A DNA stretch of 64,000 bases from Persicitalea sp963803495 (GTDB lineage Bacteria; Bacteroidota; Bacteroidia; Cytophagales; Spirosomataceae), in the NCBI GenBank assembly GCA_963803495.1, contig CAWDMP010000002.1, positions 1,922,001 through 1,986,000 of the forward strand, in the 5' to 3' direction. Every line of letters begins with the position of its first letter. The stretch's first letter is position 1. Under the pieces are notes generated by a model. That model was given only the letters and a program-made list of their open reading frames with translations, ran no database searches and was not told where the DNA came from. The translations under genes and the position numbers were made by a program. Below, in pieces: positions 35,728 through 44,377 of this stretch.

Positions 35728-36684
35728 TCAGATAATCTTGAAGAACATTTTCAGGCCAAACAGCCATCGGCGCAGCCCGCCACGCTTTTTGTAGGCGGTG
35801 ATCTCGTGGCGGTGTTTGGTAAAAATCTGCATCCGGTGCCAACTGCGCGCTGGCGAAAAGTCCTGGTAGCTGTCCAGGATACGTCCCAACACGGCCTTCT
35901 CCGGCAACTCAGCCGGGCACTTCTCATACATCAGTTTCATGCGCAGCCGCGCCAGGTCGCGTTGCTGCGGCGCCGTGGCTTTCTGCCGTGGCGCGGCGCG
36001 GGTGTGAGCCGTATCGACCCCGACCACGTTGCCACCGTGCTGCCGGTAGTGTACCAGGGCCTCGTCGAGGTACTTGACGCGCCCGAACGTCGTGGCCACG
36101 AAGCCGATCCAATAGTCGTGCGGCACGACCGTCGGCAGCGGCAGGCTTCGCTCGGCTACTTCGCGCTGCATCAGCATCGCGTGGCCCGCCGCCGCGCCAC
36201 CTACCACGTAGTTGAGCGGACTCCAAAGGTCGACCAGGCGTTTCCGGTCGCTCAGGCGCGCGCCCAGGGGCGCACCGTTGGCATCGACCAACGTGGAGTC
36301 GTGGTACAGCAGCGGATGATCACCGATGGCAGCTACGCAAGTTCTTATTTTTTCGGGCAGCCACACATCGTCCTGATCGCAAAGCGCGATGTACGCCCCC
36401 CGACAGCGCCGTAAGCCGCGTTCGAAATTCTTTACATAGCCCAGGTTTATTTCGGAGCTGTATACGCAGATGTTTTGGTGCGCAGCGGCGTACTCGGCCA
36501 GGATTTCGGCCGTGCCGTCTTGCGAAGCATCATCTATCGCGACGACTTCCAGGTTGGGGTAGGTTTGGGCGATGAGGCTCGCCAATTGCTGCCGCAGGAA
36601 TCGCTCGCCGTTGTAGGTCGCCAGTACGATCGAGACGAGCGGAAGGGTACCTTGATTTGCTGCGGGGGTAGTTTCTGCCATCAT
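35728..36684 (-). CDS. Family 2 glycosyltransferase
   Basis: 318 residues with a GT-A domain: PLVSIVLATYNGERFLRQQL, AIDDASQDGTAEILAEY, then NLGYVKNFERGLRRCRG and the metal-binding ALCDQDDVWLPEKI. The pattern is closest to rhamnosyltransferase-like GT2 enzymes of O-antigen or exopolysaccharide loci. The C-terminal third is basic and may sit on the membrane. It follows the FemAB-like gene by 3 bp on the same strand, so the two are probably translated from one mRNA and act on the same surface polymer. Confidence 0.9.
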   Translation of the reverse strand: MMAETTPAANQGTLPLVSIVLATYNGERFLRQQLASLIAQTYPNLEVVAIDDASQDGTAEILAEYAAAHQNICVYSSEINLGYVKNFERGLRRCRGAYIALCDQDDVWLPEKIRTCVAAIGDHPLLYHDSTLVDANGAPLGARLSDRKRLVDLWSPLNYVVGGAAAGHAMLMQREVAERSLPLPTVVPHDYWIGFVATTFGRVKYLDEALVHYRQHGGNVVGVDTAHTRAAPRQKATAPQQRDLARLRMKLMYEKCPAELPEKAVLGRILDSYQDFSPARSWHRMQIFTKHRHEITAYKKRGGLRRWLFGLKMFFKII

Positions 36685-36687
36685 CGT

Positions 36688-37674
36688 TCAGAAAGGTCGG
36701 CTGATCGCCTTTACGTAAATCGCTTTCTCGGAGCCTATACCGCCCAAATTTTTCTTAAAGCGTACCAAAGAAGATTTCTCTTGCCCAAGATGATCGAGCG
36801 AAACGCCCAGGTCGATGAGCGAGATACCTTCGCGCTGAGCGAAAGCGTACAGGGCGGCGTCGAGCAGCACCGTGGGGCTGTAGGCGCGGTAGGCCAGGTT
36901 GTCGGCCGGGCAGAAGTTGTACAAGATACCGTCGCTCACCCGCACGGCAACGGTCAGGCTGGCGATCGTGGGGCCGTCACGCACCACGAAGACCCGCGCA
37001 ACGTCGGGCAGTTCCAAAAGCAACGCTTTCAACTGAGGTCGGGTGATGCTCAGCGCGTAGCCTTGCCGACGGCGGCTTTCCGACACAAAATCAAATACCT
37101 GGTCGGGATCGGGCTCCTGCCACGCTTCGGCCACGAAGCCCGCCCGTTGGCACTTGCGCAGCCGCTTGCGCTCCGATACATGGATCGTAGCGCTGAACTC
37201 CTCCACTCCGACGGGGATGTGCAGGTTCAAACTCGACTGTTCGATGCTGAACCCGTGGGCTTCGAGCAGCCGTTTTTGCCCGGCTACCCGCGCAGGATCG
37301 TAGGCGACCGGCGGTAGCTTGACGACGAGCCGGGTACCGTTGCGCGCCGCGGCCCAGCTTTCCAGGCAGTCCAGCAAGAATACCAATAGCTCCGGCGGGG
37401 TATCGTCCGCGGAGGTCAGTCCGCCAAAAGGGGCGCGGGGCAACGACACGAGCGTATCGTCGACCCAACCCAACGGCAGCATCGCCAGGACTGTATCGGT
37501 CCGCGTGTCCCATAGTACCACAGAACATAACGATCCTTGTGTGACCAGGTGCCGAGTCTGACTATATAGTGGCAAACTCAGCGCTGAAAGAGGCAGATCG
37601 GCCCAGGCATCGTAAACACGCACCTCGTACCGATCCCGGCGGCCGAGTATTTCGGCGGGCGTGGTTGTCGACAT
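36688..37674 (-). CDS. FemAB/GNAT-like acyltransferase of the peptidoglycan-bridge/polysaccharide type
   Basis: 328 residues. Two GNAT-like halves: the N-terminal one with LPLYSQTRHLVTQGSL and PRAPFGGLTSADDTP, the C-terminal one (about 165-300) with HVSERKRLRKCQRAGF, FDFVSESRRRQGY and YNFCPADNLAYRAYSPTVLL. This resembles the BioF2/FemAB-like acetyltransferase domain (PF13480) common in exopolysaccharide loci. It probably transfers an acyl or aminoacyl group to a surface glycan; donor and acceptor are unknown. Its stop lies 3 bp from the GT2 start. Confidence 0.82.
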   Translation of the reverse strand: MSTTTPAEILGRRDRYEVRVYDAWADLPLSALSLPLYSQTRHLVTQGSLCSVVLWDTRTDTVLAMLPLGWVDDTLVSLPRAPFGGLTSADDTPPELLVFLLDCLESWAAARNGTRLVVKLPPVAYDPARVAGQKRLLEAHGFSIEQSSLNLHIPVGVEEFSATIHVSERKRLRKCQRAGFVAEAWQEPDPDQVFDFVSESRRRQGYALSITRPQLKALLLELPDVARVFVVRDGPTIASLTVAVRVSDGILYNFCPADNLAYRAYSPTVLLDAALYAFAQREGISLIDLGVSLDHLGQEKSSLVRFKKNLGGIGSEKAIYVKAISRPF

Positions 37675-37935
37675 CGGTCAAAGTAAGCCAAATATTACCA
37701 AATCCCCGTCATGAAAGTTAAAGGGCAGCACGCCGTCATGAGGCTTGTCACCTACCTGCATCAACGGAAAATCAAAAATGGCTGACTTTCCTGAAAAAAT
37801 CAAAACCAGTGTAGTCAATTGATAATCAAAGTTTATATTTAAAATCAAACACACAATTCCATGTAACTATATGGGGAAGGATAATAAATGGCACGGTCTT
37901 CGTGGAACCCCTACCAAATACTAAAAAAATAACCC

Positions 37936-39245
37936 ATGAAAAACCATTGTACCCAGCCCAAGCTGAGCCCTTTCGGGTGTGGTCCGGGGGGTCGGTGGAG
38001 CGATCTTACGACCTCGCTACTCATCACCGATAACGATACGGCGACCTACCGCGTCTCGCGGCCACAGCCCATCTTGTCGGACGTCGGCTTCGACACGGAC
38101 GGCTCTATGATCCTGGGGCTGATGGAGCGCACCGGACACCAGACAAGCCGCAACCAGGCCAGTACTTACTGGCAAAGACCGGTTCAGTGGTTATGTTGGT
38201 GGCGATATCCTACGCGCCCAGGCTTACCCCTATGGTACCTAAGCGACGACGACTCCGACCGCCGGTACCTCGGCAAAGCCAACGGCTTGGGTAGTATCGG
38301 CGCCCTGTGCGAGGCCGCTCCGATCGTGATCGGCAGCCGACTGTGGGTGGATGCCGACAAAAACGGCGTTTAAGACCCCGGGGAGGCACCGCTTCCGGGC
38401 GTGTCGGTCGGGCTCTACGACGACAAGAGTGGCTGGTAAGCCTAATGCGCTCCGGCGATGAGGGCCAGTACTCTTTTGGTGGGAGTACGGTCAAGCCCAA
38501 CACGACTTATTACGTTGTGATAGGAGCCGAGGGCAATAGTCCGCAGTACAACAAAGCGGCGGGGCTACCGGCCAACTTGAACGGTTTCCCGGCCATCACG
38601 GTCAAGAATAATGCCCCCAGCCAGAGTATTACGTTCGCTAATGCTGGCTTTGTGTTGGTTTGCCTGGTCGACGCCGGTGCCGACAGCAGCGTGTGTGCGG
38701 GTACCACGACTCTACAATTGAAGGAGGCTCCATCGGGCCAAAACTGGTCTGCTGTCCCGGAAAATCCTGCCTCGGCTACCATCGATCAAACTGGCAAAAT
38801 CACGAATCTGCCTACCTCGGGTATCTACCGATTCGTACTTACCCAGGCGCCCACTTGCAGCGATACGGTGCTCGTGACGGTGAAGGCCGTAGCAAAGGTA
38901 CAGGGTGTTGTGGAATCGGTCACCTTCACCGACTTCAAGGACAACAACGACGGCCGTATCCAGCTTTCGGGCTTCGCGACAGGCGATCAGTTCAACCTGA
39001 GTCTGGGTACCACGGACGAGAATTTCATTTTCGCGCAAGCCCAGCCGATTCCGGCCGATGGCGCGATCGTCAAAGATTTGAGTAATCCCACCACCACCAG
39101 CCAAGCGTACGTCGTCAGAATATACGATGCCTCCGGCTGTACTCAGGATATGGCCCTCAGGCAGATGCGCGGTGACTGCGGTGACTGCAGTAGCCTTAAA
39201 ACACTGTGTGTACTGGTGACGGCACGGATCATCAAATCGAAGTAA
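37936..39245 (+). pseudogene. Degenerate SdrD-like B-domain surface protein
   Basis: Remains of a large Cytophagales-type surface protein. Pieces occur in several frames: RVSRPQPILSDVGFDTDGSM near the start, FSGYVGGDILRAQAYPYGT in another frame (about 38183-38240), then the SdrD B-type domain IGSRLWVDADKNGV, whose next codon is TAA where Gln is expected (38370-38372), continuing as DPGEAPLPGVSVGLYDDKSG. A further frameshift precedes DEGQYSFGGSTVKPNTTYY. The last about 250 codons are open and end in a Cys-rich tail typical of these proteins. No signal peptide is found, so the 5' end is also lost. Several lesions make true decay likely. Confidence 0.82.
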
Positions 39246-39280
39246 GTACACGCGACGTTTTAGCATTTTTACAAGATCAA

Positions 39281-39310
39281 AAAAGCCGCTCAGTGAATGA
39301 GCGGCTTTTT
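39281..39310 (+). terminator. Intrinsic terminator after the degenerate adhesin gene
   Basis: A 12-bp stem, AAAAGCCGCTCA (39281-39292) with TGAGCGGCTTTT (39299-39310), followed by a T-run. It insulates the carbamoyltransferase cluster from upstream transcription. Confidence 0.88.
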
Positions 39311-39455
39311 TTGGATTATATTTAGTTTATGGATTTGGCCAGCCGTTTGATGTTTGCATAGTAATGCCTAGTTTTGCGGACGATTTGACTCGCGGCAATT
39401 CATTGTGGCAGAGCAAATCAACAAATCAACGCATTAACCAATCAACCACCTCTAG

Positions 39456-41336
39456 GTGAAAATACTGGGAATTTCGGCCTTTTACCACGATTCGGCGGCG
39501 GCCCTGATTGAGGACGATGTGATCGTGGCGGCCGCGCAGGAAGAACGCTTTACGCGCAAGAAGCACGACCCCGGGTTTCCAGCCGAGGCGATCAAGTTTT
39601 GTTTGGAATACGGGGGAATCACCCTCAACGACCTCGACGCGATCGTTTTCTACGATAAGCCTCTGCTCAAATTCGAGCGCCTGCTCGAAACCTACTACGC
39701 CTTCGCCCCACGGGGTATTCGCTCGTTCATCACGGCGATGCCCGTCTGGATCAAGGAAAAAATGTTTCTGAAGCGGCTCATCCGCGAGGAGTTGGTCAAG
39801 ATTGGCTACGACAAAAAGAAGCCCGTCAAAATGCTCTTTCCCGAGCACCACCTCTCGCACGCCGCGTCTGCTTTTTACCCCTCCCCTTACGAAAAAGCCG
39901 CCATCCTGACCATCGACGGCGTCGGCGAGTGGGCTACCGCTTCCATTTGTCTGGGCGAGGGCAAGGATATCACCATCCTGAAAGAACTTCGTTTCCCGCA
40001 TTCGTTGGGACTTCTATATTCGGCCTTCACCTACTTCCTGGGCTTCCGTGTCAACTCGGGTGAGTACAAGCTGATGGGTCTGGCCCCTTACGGCAATCCG
40101 TCGTCGCCGGAGGTGCAGCGCTATGTCGACATTATCCTGAATGAGCTCATCGAGCTGAAAGAAGACGGCTCGGTCTGGCTGAATCAGAAGTACTTCGACT
40201 ACGCTACCGGCCTCAAAATGGTGGACGAACTCGCCTGGGAGCGGATGTTTGGGTTCAAAAAGCGCAACCCTGAGGATTCGCTGGAAGCCGAGCACTGTAA
40301 CTTGGGGCTGGCGATTCAGCGCGTGACCGAGGAGGCCGTCATCAAGATGGGCCAGGAGGCTAAGCGACTCACCGGCGCCGAGTACCTGTGCATGGCGGGT
40401 GGCGTGGCGCTCAATTGCGTGTCGAACGGTAAGATTCAGAAGGCCGGGATTTTCAAAGACGTGTTCATCCAGCCCGCGGCCGGTGATGCGGGCGGGGCAC
40501 TGGGCGCGGCGCAGGCAGCCTACCATATTTTCTTCGGGCAAGAGCGCAAGATCACCTGGAAAAACGACAATATGCGCGGCTCCTACCTCGGTCCCACGTT
40601 CTCGGATCTGGATGTCGAGCTGACCGCCAAAAAGTACGACGCAGTCTACACGCGGTTTGAAGATTTCAAAGAATTGAGTCAGGAAGCCGCCAGGCTTTTG
40701 GCCGACGGCAACGTGGTCGGCTGGGTACAGGGCCGCATGGAGTTCGGCCCGCGCGCGCTGGGGGGCCGCAGCATCCTGGGCGACCCGCGCAACTCGGAAA
40801 TGCAGAAAAAGCTCAACCTCAAAATCAAGTACCGCGAGTCGTTCCGGCCCTTCGCCCCCTCGGTGCTGGCCGAAAACTGCGCCGAGTACTTCGATTATGA
40901 CGGCATTTCACCCTACATGCTACTGGTACATCCGGTGGCCGAAGACCGGCGACATCCGCTACCCGCGGGCTACGACTCGATGGACCTGCGCAACAAGCTG
41001 TACTTCGAGCGCTCGGATTTGCCCTCGATCACGCACATCGACTACTCGGCGCGCATCCAGACGGTACATCAGGAAACCAATCCGCGCTACTGGGAACTTA
41101 TCAATGCCTTCAAGGAACTGACAGGCTACGCCGTGATCGTGAATACGAGTTTCAACGTGCGCGGCGAACCGATCGTCTCGACGCCCAACGACGCCTACCG
41201 CTGCTTCATGCGTACCGAAATGGACTACCTGGTCGTGGGTAACTACCTCTTCGATAAGCGCCAACAACCCGAGTGGCAGGAGAAAGATAACTGGCAGGAG
41301 TCGTTTAGATTAGCCATTAGGTTGTTAGGTTATTAG
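39456..41336 (+). CDS. NodU/CmcH-type O-carbamoyltransferase (SxtI-like)
   Basis: 626 residues from a GTG at 39456. Transfers a carbamoyl group from carbamoyl phosphate, via carbamoyl-AMP, to a hydroxyl. The N-terminal ASKHA-type domain has GISAFYHDSAAALIEDD, FPEHHLSHAASAFYPSPYEK with metal histidines near 131-135, LTIDGVGEWA, and YKLMGLAPYGNP. The C-terminal carbamoyltransferase domain shows GWVQGRMEFGPRALGGRSIL and NTSFNVRGEPIV. It heads a four-gene set with SGNH hydrolase, DUF5989 and SxtJ, the companions of SxtI in saxitoxin clusters. The acceptor here is unknown; a surface glycan is my guess from the neighbours. The last seven codons come from the intergenic repeat at 41315. Confidence 0.94.
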   Translation: MKILGISAFYHDSAAALIEDDVIVAAAQEERFTRKKHDPGFPAEAIKFCLEYGGITLNDLDAIVFYDKPLLKFERLLETYYAFAPRGIRSFITAMPVWIKEKMFLKRLIREELVKIGYDKKKPVKMLFPEHHLSHAASAFYPSPYEKAAILTIDGVGEWATASICLGEGKDITILKELRFPHSLGLLYSAFTYFLGFRVNSGEYKLMGLAPYGNPSSPEVQRYVDIILNELIELKEDGSVWLNQKYFDYATGLKMVDELAWERMFGFKKRNPEDSLEAEHCNLGLAIQRVTEEAVIKMGQEAKRLTGAEYLCMAGGVALNCVSNGKIQKAGIFKDVFIQPAAGDAGGALGAAQAAYHIFFGQERKITWKNDNMRGSYLGPTFSDLDVELTAKKYDAVYTRFEDFKELSQEAARLLADGNVVGWVQGRMEFGPRALGGRSILGDPRNSEMQKKLNLKIKYRESFRPFAPSVLAENCAEYFDYDGISPYMLLVHPVAEDRRHPLPAGYDSMDLRNKLYFERSDLPSITHIDYSARIQTVHQETNPRYWELINAFKELTGYAVIVNTSFNVRGEPIVSTPNDAYRCFMRTEMDYLVVGNYLFDKRQQPEWQEKDNWQESFRLAIRLLGY

Positions 41337-41398
41337 GCATTAGGTTCATCTTTCGGTAAGGCGACCTAACACCTAATAACCTAACAGCTAACAACCTA
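41315..41398. repeat. Inverted repeat of TTAGGTT units overlapping the carbamoyltransferase stop
   Basis: The left arm (41315-41345) is CATTAGGTTGTTAGGTTATT then AGGCATTAGGT. The right arm (41364-41398) is ACCTAACACCTAATAACC then TAACAGCTAACAACC. The left arm supplies the last codons and TAG stop of the carbamoyltransferase gene; the right arm ends 3 bp before the next ATG. Same unit as at 31884-31985. Confidence 0.8.
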
Positions 41399-41400
41399 TT

Positions 41401-42516
41401 ATGTCAAAAGCCTTTTCCAGCTTCATTCGCCTTGCCCTGCTGGCCGTCATATTCGTGTTTCTTTTCTACCCGGACAAGTTTCACGTCACGTTCGACTACC
41501 CGGGTTTTCCGCAGAGCGATAGCTTTTATATCCGGCTGACCAAGACGGTGTTCTGGCTGCTGTTTATTATCGAAATCCTGCGGATTTTCTACTACGGCGT
41601 CGTCAAGAGCAAGGCGAAAGGACTGCTGGCCAATATCGTGACCTTGGTCGTACCGTTGACGATCGTGATCGTGTTTTTGGAGATCGTATTTATGTACATT
41701 CCCCAGAGCCACGAAGGCGTGCTGTCCAAAGCTTCGCAAATCTGGTGGGCGAAGTACTGGAACCCCATCAATGCCCAGGGCTACCGCGATAAGGAGATTT
41801 TGGCCGACACCAGCAAGACCGAAGTCCTCGTCATCGGTGATTCCTTCGCCGCCGGGCACGGCCTGGTGAGCCTCGACGACCGCTTTTCCGATCAATTGGA
41901 AGGCAAGCTGGGCAAGGACCGGTACACGGTATATAACCTCGGCGTGTCGGGCTCCGACACCCGCGACGAAGCGAAACGGCTGGAAGAATTTCCGGTAAAG
42001 CCCGACGTGATCGTGCTGCAGTACTTCCCCAACGACATCGAGAAAGCTGCCCGCGAGAACGGCCAAACCCTTACCGGAGCCGAGCCCTACAACGACTTGC
42101 ACGGTCCGTGGGCCACGCTGGTGAAGCGGTTTTATTTACCTAATTTTGTCTATTGGCAACTGCCCCACCAATCGTTCAGTACCTTTGAGAGTTTTGTGGA
42201 AAATTCATACAGCGATTCGACGGTCCTGAACGCGCACTTTGCCGATTTAAATAAAATGCTGGCTTACCGCGATAGCACGGGGGCCAAAATGTACGCGGTG
42301 TTTGTGCCGTTCCTGTTTCAACTGGACAAAAGCGCGCAATACACGCGTCCCGTCGAGAACTTTTTACGCTCGCGCGGCGTCACGGTAGTCACGCTGACCG
42401 AAGGCATCAATAAAATAGAAGACAAAGCCCGCGTCGTCGGCAAAAACGACGGCCACGCTGGTCCGGCAGTCAACGCGTTGATGGCGGAGCGGGTTTTTGA
42501 GGTAATGAAAAAGTGA
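41401..42516 (+). CDS. Membrane-anchored SGNH/GDSL hydrolase (SxtL-like position)
   Basis: 371 residues. Three hydrophobic N-terminal segments (about 8-24, 46-64, 75-98), then an SGNH hydrolase domain: block I VLVIGDSFAAGHGL with the catalytic Ser, the VYNLGVSGSDTRDEAKRL block, LQYFPNDIEK (Asn block) and C-terminal KNDGHAGPAVNALMAERV with the Asp-x-x-His pair. Such enzymes add or remove ester groups, often acetyl, on sugars. It lies in the carbamoyltransferase set, where a GDSL protein (SxtL) also occurs in saxitoxin clusters. Active-site side of the membrane is not certain. Confidence 0.88.
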   Translation: MSKAFSSFIRLALLAVIFVFLFYPDKFHVTFDYPGFPQSDSFYIRLTKTVFWLLFIIEILRIFYYGVVKSKAKGLLANIVTLVVPLTIVIVFLEIVFMYIPQSHEGVLSKASQIWWAKYWNPINAQGYRDKEILADTSKTEVLVIGDSFAAGHGLVSLDDRFSDQLEGKLGKDRYTVYNLGVSGSDTRDEAKRLEEFPVKPDVIVLQYFPNDIEKAARENGQTLTGAEPYNDLHGPWATLVKRFYLPNFVYWQLPHQSFSTFESFVENSYSDSTVLNAHFADLNKMLAYRDSTGAKMYAVFVPFLFQLDKSAQYTRPVENFLRSRGVTVVTLTEGINKIEDKARVVGKNDGHAGPAVNALMAERVFEVMKK

Positions 42517-42518
42517 AG

Positions 42519-42668
42519 GCGTGTTGGTGTGGGGGAGTGAGGGCGTGCTTTTGATTTCGATAGCTACCAGAGCAATGGAACGCCACCGTGCATTACGCCT
42601 ACACAGTTAAACGACTAAACAAATAAACCCCGCTTCGGCGGATAAACAAATAAACAAATAAACAAAAG
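42519..42668. repeat. Low-complexity gap with G-rich and A/C-rich arms
   Basis: After the SGNH hydrolase stop comes a G-rich run (GGCGTGTTGGTGTGGGGGAG and GGGCGTG, to 42549). Next are CACCGTGCATTACGCC-type sequence and then an almost G-free leader with ACTAAACAAATAAAC and three AAATAAAC copies around the small palindrome CCGCTTCGGCGG. It ends at the DUF5989 start codon (42669). Confidence 0.6.
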
Positions 42669-42818
42669 ATGGATTTTCTAACCGACTTGTTCTCCTTCAT
42701 GAAGGAGCGTAAAAAGTGGTGGCTCGCCCCGGTCATCATCCTGTTGCTACTCATCGGCGTGCTGATCGTCATCGGCGGCGGCTCCGCGGTAGCACCGTTT
42801 ATTTACACGTTGTTTTAA
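42669..42818 (+). CDS. DUF5989 family small membrane protein (SxtK-like)
   Basis: 49 residues, easily missed by size cut-offs. It begins MDFLTDLFSFMKERKKWWLA, then one strongly hydrophobic helix (PVIILLLLIGVLIVIGGGSA) and the tail VAPFIYTLF. The FMKERKKWWL..P pattern followed by a single helix is characteristic of DUF5989. It lies between the SGNH hydrolase and SxtJ genes; these small proteins almost always accompany NodU-type carbamoyltransferases with SxtJ, as I recall. It may be a membrane subunit or anchor for the transferase. The ATG follows a G-poor repeat leader. Confidence 0.88.
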   Translation: MDFLTDLFSFMKERKKWWLAPVIILLLLIGVLIVIGGGSAVAPFIYTLF

Positions 42819-42822
42819 TTTG

Positions 42823-42900
42823 GAATTAGTGAATGTCGGAAGGGTGAATATTGCTGACGCAAGCTATCAAATATTCCGACATTCACTAACTCACTAATTC
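42823..42900. repeat. Inverted repeat between DUF5989 and SxtJ genes
   Basis: The left arm GAATTAGTGAATGTCGGA (42823-42840) plus GGGTGAATATT pairs with AATATTCCGACATTCACTAA (42870-42889) plus CTCACTAATTC. The left arm begins 4 bp after the DUF5989 stop; the right arm ends 12 bp before the SxtJ start. Confidence 0.8.
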
Positions 42901-42912
42901 AAAATTGATCTC

Positions 42913-43290
42913 TTGGAAAACGTAACCGAGGCCGACCGGGCCAAAGCGCAGCTTGTCATCGTGACGGGGTTGCTGGTACTGTACTTTATTTTCAAATCGC
43001 GCTACCCGTGGATGCTGTACGCGGCGGTGGTCGTGGGGGTACTTTGCATCGCGATTCCGATCGTGGGCGAGTACATCGTGAAGGGTTGGTTCAAGCTGGC
43101 CGAGATTCTGGGCGCCATCAACGGGCGCATCCTGCTGTCGATCATCTTCTTCATATTCCTTACGCCAATCGCGTTTTTTGCGCGGATGGGCAGGAAAAAC
43201 CCGCTGTCGTTAAAAAGCGAAGGTAATAGTTCGGCCTTCACCGAGCGCAACCACCTGTACACGCCCAAAGACCTGGATCAAGTCTGGTAA
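42913..43290 (+). CDS. SxtJ family membrane protein
   Basis: 125 residues starting at a TTG (42913). Three to four hydrophobic segments: LVIVTGLLVLYFIFK, MLYAAVVVGVLCIAIPIVG, and ILLSIIFFIFLTPIAFFARM after the GWFKLAEILGAINGRI stretch that marks the SxtJ family. The C-terminus is polar (NHLYTPKDLDQVW). Last gene of the carbamoyltransferase set, 94 bp after DUF5989. SxtJ proteins have no proven biochemical role; a membrane complex with the transferase and DUF5989 is an inference from conserved linkage. The next gene (Ppx) is convergent. Confidence 0.88.
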   Translation: MENVTEADRAKAQLVIVTGLLVLYFIFKSRYPWMLYAAVVVGVLCIAIPIVGEYIVKGWFKLAEILGAINGRILLSIIFFIFLTPIAFFARMGRKNPLSLKSEGNSSAFTERNHLYTPKDLDQVW

Positions 43291-43362
43291 AGGAGTCTGG
43301 TACGGTCAAAAATGTGGTACGGGCTGGGCTTCCAGCCCGTCTCGCAGAAGAATACGCTCCGA

Positions 43363-44244
43363 TTATCTACGTCGCCGCATTATCCGGTCGTACAGCAATT
43401 GCAAAATCCCGTCTTTCAGCCCCAGGTCTGGTACGTTGACGACCTCCGCCCCGGCCCATTTCATAGCCGAAAGGTAGATGTCAGCCGCCGGCACGATCAC
43501 GTCGGCGCGGTCGGGGTTGAGTTGAAGTTTGTTGATACGCTCTTCGAGTGTGAAACCCGCCACGTAGTCGCGCATGCGCTCGATTTCGGCCACGCTGGTC
43601 GATTTTAGCGTGAGCTTCGACGACAAATCGAATAGTTTGTTGATGTTACCGCCCGTACCCACTGCCTCTATGGGCTGGGTGTAGTCCACGTTTTCCCGTA
43701 TCCAGTCACGGACCTGCGTCCAGGCGTTTTTGGCCTCTTTCCCTTCCAACAGCCGCACCGAACCCAGCTTGAATGAGCCGGCTTTCAACTTCACGCCTTG
43801 CTTGTAGAGATTCAGTTCGGTACTGCCGCCCCCCACGTCCACGTGCAGGTACTGCCCGTCGCCGAGCGCCTGCACCACCACGTTGTTGACGAGCTCAGCT
43901 TCTTTCCTGCCGTCGATGATCCGAATCCGAATGCCCGTTCGCGATGCGATGCGGTCGCGCACTTCGGTACCGTTGGCAGCTTCGCGCATGGCCGAGGTGG
44001 CCAGCGCCAGGTGGCCTTCTATTTCGTGCAGTTCCATCAGCAACTGGTAGGCCAGCATGAGTTTCATCATGCGGTCCTCGCTATTGGACGAGATACGGCC
44101 TTCGGTGAATACATCGTGGCCCAGCCGAAGCGGAAAGCGGACGTACTCCACTTTTTTGAAACGGGTGGTACCTTCGTCGTGCAGGACGGACGAGATTTGC
44201 ATGCGGGCTCCGTTGGAACCGATGTCGATGGAGGCTAATTTCAA
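43363..44244 (-). CDS. Ppx/GppA family phosphatase (exopolyphosphatase-like)
   Basis: 293 residues, the short form without the C-terminal HD domain. ASKHA phosphate loops are visible: IDIGSNGARMQIS near the start and LHVDVGGGSTELNLY in the middle, plus ALATSAMREAANG and EAVGTGGNINKL. Enzymes of this family release phosphate from polyphosphate or hydrolyse pppGpp. Length compares with other Bacteroidota Ppx homologues of about 300 residues. It is convergent with SxtJ and divergent from the GNAT gene; no ppk is in the window. Confidence 0.9.
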   Translation of the reverse strand: MKLASIDIGSNGARMQISSVLHDEGTTRFKKVEYVRFPLRLGHDVFTEGRISSNSEDRMMKLMLAYQLLMELHEIEGHLALATSAMREAANGTEVRDRIASRTGIRIRIIDGRKEAELVNNVVVQALGDGQYLHVDVGGGSTELNLYKQGVKLKAGSFKLGSVRLLEGKEAKNAWTQVRDWIRENVDYTQPIEAVGTGGNINKLFDLSSKLTLKSTSVAEIERMRDYVAGFTLEERINKLQLNPDRADVIVPAADIYLSAMKWAGAEVVNVPDLGLKDGILQLLYDRIMRRRR

Positions 44245-44377
44245 GGGGAGGTGTGGGGTCTAATTGATTGACGCTTATTTCAAAATTAGTCTTTTGCGCC
44301 GTGATATTTCGGGGGCAACGGGTAGATAATTACAAAAATCGGGCTTTATTGCCCATTAATCCACACCTGAAACGAAT

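Noticed and set aside
42600..42668. Replication origin or AT-rich iteron cluster
   Set aside because: The AAATAAAC repeats sit directly before a start codon and fit the G-poor leader pattern; no DnaA boxes or replication genes nearby.
39456..43290. Saxitoxin-like toxin biosynthesis
   Set aside because: Only the carbamoylation genes are shared. No sxtA-type polyketide synthase, amidinotransferase or oxygenase genes are present.
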